From: Camarhynchus parvulus
Lineage: Eukaryota > Chordata > Aves > Passeriformes > Thraupidae
DNA: 64,000 nucleotides
NCBI RefSeq assembly: GCF_901933205.1
Contig: NC_044572.1
Span: 63,274,965 to 63,338,964 of the forward strand
Reading direction: 5' to 3'
Position numbers and translations under genes: made by a program. Below, piece after piece: positions 48,542-58,800 of this stretch. A model generated the notes under the pieces. It worked only from the letters and a program-made list of their open reading frames with translations, did no database searches and was not told the DNA's origin. Numbering within the stretch: position 1 is the first letter of the stretch; each line of letters opens with the position of its first letter.

Positions 48542-50364
48542 CGAATAGATTTTTTTTTAACAAATCCCTATAAAGAGGTTCTTGTTTTATTTTTCTTTGC
48601 CCTGACTAATTTCTTGGTGATTGTATGCATTTCGTTGTAAACTAAAGAGGCCTGCTACAAAAGGAAAGGAACAAACAGACAAAAAGAAAACTGCTCTTAG
48701 TTACTATTGCAAAGCGGCCGCCACGCAGAGCAGGGGCAGAGCCTCCTCCTTCGGCTTCACCTCAGCATCCCCGTGCTTGCAAGTGGTGTTTGGCACCTGC
48801 CCTGGGGATTGATGGCACTCCCGGGCCTGGAGCTGCACCACAAGGGATGCTCAGTGCCAGAGGGAAAGGCAAAGCCCCACCTTGCAAAGGACTTGGCCCC
48901 GGTGGGAGCCAGCTCCTGTGTGCGTGTGCCCAGGCAGAAGATGGCACTCGGCATATGGTGAGTGCCACCCTCTGCCTGGATGCCATGTGGACATGAATAC
49001 ATCTCTTTTTTTGCCTTTTTTTTTTCTTCCTGGATCTCTTTAAACAACAAATACAAAATGGGTTCATGTTTCCCGGGGCAAGGAATCTTATACCCTTAAT
49101 ATAGTGTGGGTTTTTGGAGAGGGGAGGACAGGGAGGGACTTACTGGGGGGGGGGAGAAAGGTAGAAAGAAAGAATTCAGAAGAGACAAAACCAGGGGAAG
49201 TCAGAAGTGGGTATGAGATCTAGCTAACACCGCACAGGTGAGTCTAAGTTGGCACGTAAAGTATTGCACATCCTACAAAAGCTAAAGCATGGAAGGGGAC
49301 AATTGTTTGGAAAGAACCAGTTATTTCAGAATTCCTCAGTCTGAAATACAAGCACAGAACTAATACATTCCTATTGCTCCAAATGTTTTTTTTTTTAGTG
49401 TTAGTTGAATAGATCCAGTCAGTTTAATAGCCCCTGCTTCCTTATTGACCACAAATGTGTATGTGTACGGTTTTACTTGAGATTTCTTTTTTTCTAAGTA
49501 CATGTGAAGTACAGAAATAGTGGTAAGACTGTGAACTAAAATCTGTAATTCTTTCTATTCCTTTACCATCAAAGCTTAAAAAAAACCAGGAAACAAAACG
49601 AAACAATAAATTGCAAGTGCCCTGAGCAGAGTATATGGAAGATTAAGCAACTTCTCTGAGCAGAAATATTAACAAATAAGCACTAACTAAGCTGTGTGAT
49701 TGTGAGAAGAAACCCACTCAGCTATTTGGTAGCCCGCCGAGAGGTTAATAAAATTCAAGGAAATTCAAAAAAAGTTTCAAGCTATTTTAAACATATTTCA
49801 ACTTTTTGGTGCACCCCAGAATATGGTATAAAAACAATTAGGTCTGGTGTGAGCTAAATTTCAAGTAACAAGTAACAAGAGTCAAAGACGGGGTTTGGGG
49901 TTAACATTTCTTCTCTCAAAGAAAAGCACTGTATTTCAGGGGAGAGGGAAAACAAGACTTTAAATAAATTTGTTCACTTTAGGTTACTGTGTTTCTAATG
50001 ACGGACTTTGATTTCCTGTTCTCCCTATGAGTACAGCTTCTTCAAAACTACCTGAAGGATGTGAACTCGCCAACCAAAAATGACAACACGAACGCTTGCT
50101 CACAGAGGGCCTGAGTGCAATCCCACTGCAATCCCACTGGGATCTTCCAAGAAGCAGCGACAGGCTTTAGCACTCGGCCCCGAGACACTTCATGCTGCAC
50201 CTCCCCGAGGCTCGTGCAGGAGGTTGGGTGCACAGCACCTCAGAGGATCCGGCCCTACCTGGGGAAAGAAAAGACTGAACGCGTGAATCCCCCCGCTCGT
50301 ACTTGGTTTGTACCAAACTCCTGAAATGTCGCCTTTCCAATGGAAAACGATGCAATTAAAATAA

Positions 50365-50400
50365 CAAATAATAATAATAATAAAAATAATAAAATAACAA
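50365..50400. repeat. (TAA)n-rich microsatellite
   Basis: AATAATAATAATAATAA with AAAATAATAAAA interruptions within the ATXN1 3'UTR. On the mRNA strand it is UUA-rich. Confidence 0.85.
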
Positions 50401-50708
50401 TAGGTTTGTTTTCAAAATAAACAAACACCTTGCTTACTTATAGAAATGGGTTTTTTTCTGGAAAACTCTCTCAGCAAGTCTGAAGAAAAATTCTCAGAGG
50501 TGTCCCGGTAGGACCTGGTTCTGTGTGGCCGATAAGGTAGAAAGACCAAAAATGAACTCTGAAAGGAACGTAACCCTATGAAATGGCCTAGAGCATAGGC
50601 AGGTTAGTGAGTAATTGCTACATTTGTTTATGCTCTCTCAGACCCCCCCACCCCACAACATTATTAGGTAAAAACTGCAGGAATACCACACAAATGATAA
50701 ACTCAAGA

Positions 50709-50716
50709 TGTGCAAA
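50709..50716 (-). promoter_or_regulatory. ATXN1: miR-19 seed match (8mer)
   Basis: The mRNA strand again reads UUUGCACA. Together with 47181-47188 this makes two full 8mer miR-19 sites in one UTR. Confidence 0.65.
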
Positions 50717-51051
50717 TTGCAAGATTCTTTAAAGTCCATCTTTTTCAAAAACACTGGACAATGATTTTTCCTCTTTCCTTTTTCTTTTCTCTTTTTTTTT
50801 TTTTATTATGTCAGCTCGCATATGCCTTTAACTCTTTCTCAAGCATAAAGTTTAAAAAGTGCCTCCTATTAAGTAGTCCTTTGTGGACAATGACTGTCAC
50901 ATACTAGTTCAATAATTCACATTCATCCCTTTGAAACCACATTAAAACTTTCAGCATCTTGCCTGTGAGAAAACTTTACATAGTTGCATGTAGTTACAGT
51001 GTTGAAGAGATTTGTTTGTTGTTGTTGCTTTCCGAGCAGATTAAAGTGATA

Positions 51052-51059
51052 TACAGTAC
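51052..51059 (-). promoter_or_regulatory. ATXN1: miR-101 seed match (8mer)
   Basis: The mRNA strand reads GUACUGUA, the complete 8mer site for miR-101. Confidence 0.65.
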
Positions 51060-51407
51060 GTACTGAGTGTTAGACCAGGATGCTCAGCAATAAAGTGTGA
51101 ACAGCATTTTAAGTGCTTAAAGACATTCTAGGTTCATCTTCAACAGTGGATTCCTGTGTCACACACCGCAATTTGAAAAAAGTGGCACCGGTTGTCCATA
51201 ACCAAGAACTAAAACCAGTACTAGAGTTAAAGACAAAGATTTGCAACCTAACTGCAAACGATGGATGCCTGTGATCTCAAAGGGGCAGTCTGCGTCTACC
51301 TTGTGGAAGCAAATGTCAATGGCGTAACCCGGTCGATTTGTCTAACACTGCACAGAAACCGGAGTGAGCCTGAGCCAGGCGCATCCGCAGAGCCAGAGGC
51401 CTCCTCG

Positions 51408-51476
51408 CACACCCACGCACACCCAGGCACACCCACACACACCCATGCACATGTACACACCCACCCCCCCCCTCCC
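51408..51476. repeat. CA/CCC decamer repeat, G-rich on the mRNA strand
   Basis: Four tandem 10-base units of the form GCACACCCAN place CCC triplets at 51412, 51422, 51432 and 51442, followed by CCC at 51460 and a run of nine C at 51464-51472. In the ATXN1 mRNA these are GGG tracts with 7-base spacers, a possible RNA G-quadruplex. A weaker CA-rich relative lies at 51855-51890. Confidence 0.85.
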
Positions 51477-51649
51477 TCAAGGGAAACCCTGCGGTCGAGG
51501 CTCTGGACAGCCCCGCCGTCGCTGACTCTGGGCAATGGAACTGCACTAGCAAGCAGAAAGGAAATGTGGTGTGGCAGTTTGCTTTAGGAATAAAAATCAG
51601 TGCAGTCAGACCCCATGGGGGAAAAATATATGTATACATATACACACAC

Positions 51650-51652
<3 letters not shown>

Positions 51653-51697
<45 letters not shown>
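51653..51697. repeat. (TA)n microsatellite
   Basis: About 22 uninterrupted TA units within the ATXN1 3'UTR, flanked by TATGTATACATATACACACA. Self-complementary and unstable in length. Confidence 0.97.
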
Positions 51698-51701
<4 letters not shown>

Positions 51702-52248
51702 AGCAGAGCCTTGAGTAAGAGTTGGCTTGTTGTTGAAAACATCAGAGACTGTCTGATCCTTTTCAGTAACACACCCAAGGGTTGGTTGTGTCCTCAGCAT
51801 CCACGTGGGATGAGGAAACCTCATCACTGACCCGCCAGAGAGCTGGCACGCATCCACACCCACACACCCACACGCACACGCACCCCATGTTTGACACACA
51901 CCTCTGCTACAGTTCCCTTCTCCTCACCTCCCCACAAAAAAACTAGAACAGGAACCAGAACAACAAAACAAACACAAAGCGATGAAAAGAAAACAAAATC
52001 ACAGCTGGACCCTGTCCTACACGAGGTGTTAGAAAACAGGAGCCATGACAACACATTCATTTCCACTAAGGGTGTGTGAAGCAGATACTGCCCCTTCTGT
52101 AGCTCTCGATAAACCTAGTCACTGACAAACACTTGTGGAAAAACATATGCACCAGTCTCCTGCATAATACCAGCTGCAACTATAACAACAAGGTTATAAC
52201 ATAAACCTAAAATAAGATGATAACATGTAAATACTGGGTTATTTAGTC

Positions 52249-52256
52249 TACAGTAC
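52249..52256 (-). promoter_or_regulatory. ATXN1: miR-101 seed match (8mer)
   Basis: A second GUACUGUA on the mRNA strand, only 57 bases after the stop codon. A six-base partial match lies directly beside it (52255-52260). Confidence 0.65.
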
Positions 52257-52312
52257 AGTAATCTGGATAAAAATGACAAGGGATAGCCTAATTTCCTTTC
52301 CCCAAACAACTT

Positions 52313-52843
52313 TTACTTTCCTACGTTGGATCGACCTTCAATGCAAATCTTAACCTCCTGAGGAATAAAAGAAGGCTTGGGAAGAGTCAAAGGTGGCTCC
52401 TCTTCTGATTTCTCTAGTTTTCGTGTTTCGGGGGCCGACCACCTCCTCTTCCTTGTTGCTGGGGGCTTGCTGGGTTCTGTTTTGGTGAGCAAAGGTGCTG
52501 CAGGCAATCCTATTTTGTCCGGAAACTTCAGTTCACCGTTCTCAGCTAACATCTGTGCGCTTCCCTGATTAATCCCGTTTTCCTGCTCCGCATACCTGTG
52601 TCTACTTCCAGCTAGACTGTCATTCTTTGAATGCTTCAGCAAGATACTAGCTGAGTCCATGGGCTGGCCCTTTTTAATAGAGCCGTTCTTCAGGTTCTTG
52701 AGTGTGAGCGATATGCAGACGTCCCCCACTGAGAGTTTGGAGCATGGCAAATCAAAGAGCTGGTTGGTTCTTTCAGGGCAGCACGATGACCAGCCTTGTC
52801 CAAATACAAAAAAAGGGTATTCTACCAAGACTTCCACGCTGAC
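52313..52843 (-). CDS. ATXN1: ATXN1 last coding exon (residues 628-803)
   Basis: On minus the acceptor reads TCTCTTTTTGCAG|GTCAGCGTGG. The exon encodes VSVEVLVEYPFFVFGQGW, the rest of AXH, SRHRYAEQENGINQGSAQML, the phosphorylated RKRRWSAPE motif and the conserved C-terminus; TAA lies at 52315-52313. Phase 0 fits exactly with the upstream exon. Confidence 0.97.
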   Translation of the reverse strand, partial: VSVEVLVEYPFFVFGQGWSSCCPERTNQLFDLPCSKLSVGDVCISLTLKNLKNGSIKKGQPMDSASILLKHSKNDSLAGSRHRYAEQENGINQGSAQMLAENGELKFPDKIGLPAAPLLTKTEPSKPPATRKRRWSAPETRKLEKSEEEPPLTLPKPSFIPQEVKICIEGRSNVGK

Positions 52844-55800
52844 CTGCAAAAAGAGACGGGACAACACAGGAAGACAGAGGGAGAGAGAGGGGAGAGCATG
52901 AGATCACTCCATGAGCCCTCACACATGTGCAGTGCTTGCCACAGGGGAGAGGGATAAAGCTGGAATTGCAAAGGCAAATTTCAGTTTCTGCAAAATCAGA
53001 ATATTGGTCACCAGACTTCACGCCAGCCCTTGTCATCCAGCTCTTAATACTTTCTCTGAGCTCAGTATTTCATAGCACAAACTTCAGCAGGAATCAAGCT
53101 TTACCTTTATCCAGCCACTCAGACAGGCGTAAGAGTTGAAACAGCTTCAGTGTCTGGCCAACTGTTTCCTACCATCCCCTTGTAGTACCTAGAACTGTAA
53201 TCTAAAGACCCTTTCCAACCAGAGGATGGCTCAAGAGAAGCTCTCAGTTCTGACATATGATTTCCTAAGTGATCACAGGAATGTCACCCTGACCTCTGTC
53301 TGAACAAGCACTCACTGAGCAGTGTGAGAGGGTGAAGGTACTCTGATTGTCAGGGGAAGGCCACGAGCACATACAAAGTTGTAGCCATTAAGAGCAGTGA
53401 GAGCCTGCCTTCCCCCAGCAGTCGGTTACCAGTCCAGTTTCTTCCCTTCTCACACTTGGTCTTCCACTCTGCTGCAGAGTTTATCTCCTGCACTTCCTCA
53501 GGGAGGTGGTCATCTTTCCTCCTCCTGTGGTTCCCCTTTCCCTCTGCTTCACCCCACTTTAAAGACACATCTGGTTAGGAATCCTACCTAACCATCTTAT
53601 GGTGAGCTGCCATGGCCAGAACAGACCAATAGCAGGTGCCTCCTGCTCCCTGACCTTGCAAATGCTGGGCCATGAGGTCCCAACATGATAAAAAACACCT
53701 GATAAAACCATGATAAAATACCCACTTATCTTTGCACGTGGTAGCAGTCCAGCACTCACTGCAGGCTCAAACACTTGATGTGGACTCATGTGATTCTCAA
53801 CCCATGGGGCTGACACCCCCCTTCCCCAGCCCACTACAAAGAGAGCAGGAAATTCTGAGTAATACTTCTTTAAAACTTGGCACATGTTTTTAACTGCTGC
53901 CTGTCACATCAGTGAGGTCTGCGACTGTAAGAGGCTGGCTTGTGCTGGAGACAGATACCCACTGCTCTGCTCCCACAGTCCTCGTGTCCTCTGGAGCTCT
54001 TCTCGGACATGGGGGCACAATCCCACTAATGGTGTAACCCTAATTTGGTAGGGGCAAAAGGGTAGGAGATCACCTGAATACATGTGCTCACCTCATTTCT
54101 GAGCCATTCAGCAGCCACAGACCACACCAGCTGCCTGGAGAGTCTTCCCTCTCCACGACCACAGACTCACTTAAAAGGAAGATCACAGTAGGCTTGTGAA
54201 ACCACCTCTCCCCCCTGGAATGAGTAACTGTTACACCCAGCATGGCTTTGCACCATTAAAAATGCATTTTGACACAGAAGCAGTTTGAGATGCACACTGC
54301 ACTCCAGAGTTCCAACACATCTGTTCATAATGTTAAGTGTGAGCCTTGGGATGAAGTTGCACAGTCTGTCTCACAGAAGAGGCTGGGCTCTATGGAAGCA
54401 CAGCCCCCAGCAGCCCTGCCCCTTCCCTGCTAGCAGTGCCACCCCCACAGCTGCTCTCCCTGCAAGCAGGGCCCCTGGTAGTGCCCCTCATACCCCACCA
54501 ACTCCACAGCCCTTTTGGGCAAGAAGACTTGCTCAGGAATGTCTGACAGCTCAGAGATAGATGCTCCAGAAGCAGGAAACCAATGATTCCCACCAGATGT
54601 TGACGGTGCCTCTGACTACATGCGTGCCATGCACTAGCAGGCATAAACTGCTGTTTATGGAGGGTTGATTCTGTTGGAAAAAACCTGATTGAGTCTATAA
54701 ATATACGCTATGCACTTCTCCAACTAGGCCAGTGGATAACACTGCATCCATTATCCTGCCACTCCACCTGCCCAACACAGTAAGCCACTGTATAAGGAAT
54801 TTCGAAAGGAGCAGTTTAGAAGCGTGAGATACTACATCAATTTTTGTCATGCTAAACCTTTTCCAGCCAGAACTATTTGCCAACAGTCAAACTACATACA
54901 CTGCAGTAGTGGAAAGGGACCTGACACGAGCCCTGGTTTAAGCTCTGAACTGGAGAGAAACTGGGGTGAGGTAACCATGAAAGCCCCATCCCTTCATGTC
55001 ACTGAATAGAAACACTCCAGCACGAGGATTTGCAGAAATATTTGCCCAGAGCTTGGGATCCTATTCCACACATATGCATCTAGTTTATCTGGAGTCTAAT
55101 CAGGAGAAGTAATGAGTATCCAGCATCCCCCATGGATTTACATGGAAGCTGCTGTCTGCACAAGAACTGTAGGCTGTCTCCAGCCATAGATCATCTGGTG
55201 GATACAGCTTTCTTGTTTATAATGCTTTGCTCACATCTTTCTTTCTTCCTGTTTGCCTGCTGCATTTTTTTTTTCCTTTCCTTTTCTACTTTTCCATTCT
55301 TGTCAGAAGCTATTTGTATCTGTGGGATCATACTTGGTTGTGTGCATCATCCTCACCAACACACAGGTTCCTTTTGATGTCAACACATTTCCACCACACA
55401 TTTTGCTTTTTGTTTAATGTAGTATCCAAAACACTTGCCTGAAGGGTTGATCACTGAAACACATACCAGAACTGGTGGTGGTGATCATGAATAACACCAA
55501 AGATGGTGGAATGCTAGAATCACCACAATCTGGTCACACTGTGCATGTACCACTTTTGATTTGAAATGGGTTCCCTCATGGATTATCAAGCCCTGTTTTG
55601 GTGGTCTGCTTCTGGATTCAGCTAAGGAGGATTTGAGTCAACCATCCTCTAAAAACAAGATTAAGAACTTTGAAGTGTGAAAGTTCAGTAAAAACACCCC
55701 CACAATTTTTTTCTGACCACTGTATTAAAAGACAAACCCCCTTATTTTAAAAGCTTCCCCCCGACCCCCCAGTATTTTGCCACAATTATTATAGGAGAGA

Positions 55801-58800
55801 AGGAAATTTGGAACTTTTCTACATACTACTAAGTGGATAAAGTAAGAAACAAACATGTTGATTCCTCTCAGAGCATACTGAGGCTCTATTGCAAACTACA
55901 TTTATATTTCTATTTGTTAACACTGACTAGTGAAAGCAGCTGAAACTCTTCAGTGTAGCCACTGAAAACCAAAACTTTCTATAACCCTTTGTAATTTTTA
56001 TTTCTCTGCCAAACTCAGTAGGCAAGACAGGCTTAAGACAGCTTAAGAAATCCCAGCTGGAGCTGGAATACTTATACTAGAGGCTGGAAGATCTGATGCC
56101 CAAGAAACACCCTTCCCATCATTTAGAAACATAACTTCAGTTCTGGGCCTCACTGCTGCAACCAAAATAACAAGCACAAAAGCAAAAGGTGCCTAATGAA
56201 AGTGGTTCATGTGAACAATATTTTAATAAATGTAAACATGCATTTTCCAATTAAGTGTTTTTCTCCATAATGCTATTAAAATGTGATGAAACTAGGAGTG
56301 GCAGGTTGGAAACAAAGAGAAGGAAGCAGTTCTGGAAACAATGTGCAATTAAGCAGCAGAACTCTCCACTGAAGGCCTTGCTTTGGGTGCTGAAAGGCTC
56401 CTCGGGCCCAAAAAACAACCGGGTGGATTCACAGAATAGAAGCTCGCCTTCTCACAAAGAGAAGCCTCTGCAGTGCCCTGCTCCCACACAACCTCCCCTA
56501 GTCAGAAACTTCAGGACTTCTAATGTTCCCCCTGCACTCTGATGCCTTCACAAGAGTGGATTTCCTGTGAGAGATTTCTGGGGCTGTAGGCAGCGCCTCG
56601 TGCCACAGAACCACTCTCCAGAACATGCTCTGCCTGGGCACCCCCAGGGCTGCATCTACCCCAGTGCAGCCCCCTGTTCTAGGGAAAAGGCAGGCAGGGC
56701 TGGAACGTCAGGGGCTGCCTGCTGCTCCCCGCAGTCACACAATGCCGTCATTTCCCAACAGAAGCCGCCTCTCATCCAGCAGACCACAGGCTGCCGCCTT
56801 CATCACATGAGCTCTGTCATCTGCTGCACTCCCAGAGCTCAGGAACGTGAGGACAGACCACAGCCACCCATCACTTGCAGACAAAAGGACTTACTGTCCT
56901 GTGAGCAGGGGACACAGAGATCACATGAGGGGAAGGCTGGCTGAGATCTCCATCTGCAGCAGTGAACTGAGTCAAAATCTCCTTCTGTGTCTGTTACGGT
57001 GACAAGGATAATGAAAAGGGGAGCTCAAAGAAAAAGTAACCATTTGTGTGTGCATTGAAAGATGTAAGGGGAAAACTGAACTAGATGGTGGTCTAAAATC
57101 ATATGCACTAAACTAAAGTAGTTGGGGCTAATAACTGCATGCTCTAATGGGACTTTCCCATCTCTTGTGGTGTTGATTCCGGTTTGGTTTTGCTTTTTTT
57201 TTTTTTTTTTTTTAAGGGAAATTAAGAACTGTATGCTCATCTTTTCCATTTAATCTATACTTTAGAAATTATTAGGAATTGAAGTGTAGCATTTCAGAGA
57301 AATTATTTTGCATAGCCTGTGTGCTTTGACCTTAACATAAGGGAGGTGAATTATTGGCTTCTGTGTTCTCCTGGCAGCAAAAGGATGGACAGGTGATGAA
57401 ATTCTATAACACATAATTATAATTCTATAATACATAATCATGATGAAATTCTTATTACAAAAATAATATATAGTATTCCAAAGAGATGCAGATCCATGGG
57501 TCTTGTGTTCTAGGCACCTTGAATGCACAGGAGCAGCAGCTGGACTTTGGGTTCTGGCCCAGTTGATATTTACTTGGCTTGTTAATCCAGAGCCGGAATG
57601 CTGTGAAATGGAAACAGCATCCCTCCAGGGGTAAAGACAGTTAGTTCATTTATTTCAGTTACTAAGGCCTTCAGGTGTGTTGATTTTCCTCTAGGTTTCC
57701 ATACCTGGAAAAGGGATGGATTTTCCAGGTGACTGGAGGACTGGAAAAGCAGGGAAGATGACCCCTTTCTGCCTAGGTGCTGTGCTGGGGAGGGCCAGCT
57801 GTGGGCACTGACACCACACAAAAGTAGCTGCCCTGTTTACATTACAGTGGTATATGCTCAGCTGAAAATAACCTCCTACTTCTGTCCCTCAACTGGTGAG
57901 AAAATTAGCTAGTGTTTGCACAGAGCTAGAACATACAGATTCATCAATATTATAATGACTTCCCAGCGATCCCTGGGAGGAGTAAGTAAGTGAGCCAAAG
58001 CTAATGATAACAACCCTATTTTTGTATGGCACTTACTCTTTACAAGTTACACTCCCTTGGTAATATGACTCGAAAAGCCCTCTCCCTGCAGAAGCACGTA
58101 TGCAAGTGAAAGTCAATTGTAATGAAATACTTTGTGGAGCTGCACTACACACACAGCCCTATCCCCCTGCACTCCAGAGTCAAGAGCTCTATTTCAGCAC
58201 GGCAGCACCACAGTGCTGGTGCTCAGAGCGGCTCCACAAAGTACTGCTCTTTCAGAGAGAAGACTAAGCCTCTTCACACAGGCAATTTTCTAAGGAGTAA
58301 TGACTGCTGCACACCTGCAAATAAGGCTGAATACTTCCAGAGCACCACGGCAGCCTAAGGGTGAGGTCACAGAGACTTCAAGCATGTAGAAATGCGCCCT
58401 CTCTCTCTCTCTCTCTCTCTTTTTCTGCCCCCTCCCAAAGGCAAAGGAAAACCAGCAGTAGTCCCTGCTAGGCAGGGACACAGCTGATCTGGGAAGAGAC
58501 CCAAGTCCTAGAATCTGCAGGAAACCTAAATTAAACCCCCGTCTCTAATCATATCTCTACGTGACTTGCCCTCCATTCTGGAAGCATCCCCGGTGGGAAA
58601 CACAGCTGGGGAGTATTTCGGCTGCGATGATGTCAGCCTGCTCCCGATAGGCCTCTCTGTAAGGTGACACTTGGCTGGGTGAGACCCGTGTGCCAGGCCC
58701 TGGATTTGTAGAGCCTCGGACTTGCTCCCTTTCTGCCAGTGGATGGCACTCCACCCCCTGCAAAAGAGCAGCTCTTCCCAGGACCGCAGTCCATTGCCTG

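Larger units (their letters stand above)
44296..52312 (-). other. ATXN1: ATXN1 3'UTR, about 8.0 kb
   Basis: The region runs from the ATXN1 stop codon to the poly(A) signal at 44315-44320. The length agrees with human ATXN1, whose 3'UTR is unusually long at about 7 kb. It contains perfect seed matches for miR-19, miR-101 and miR-130, a Pumilio element, a UUAUUUAAA AU-rich element (49959-49967) and several microsatellites. Possible internal poly(A) signals on the minus strand lie at 44410-44415 and 48586-48591. Continuity of the UTR is inferred from family knowledge; RNA reads would settle it. Confidence 0.8.

Noticed and set aside
53185..53225. Possible CR1 3' fragment (TAATCTAAAGACCCTTTCCAACC)
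   Set aside because: Only about 30 bases resemble CR1 and the terminal 8-mer repeat is missing; too little to call.
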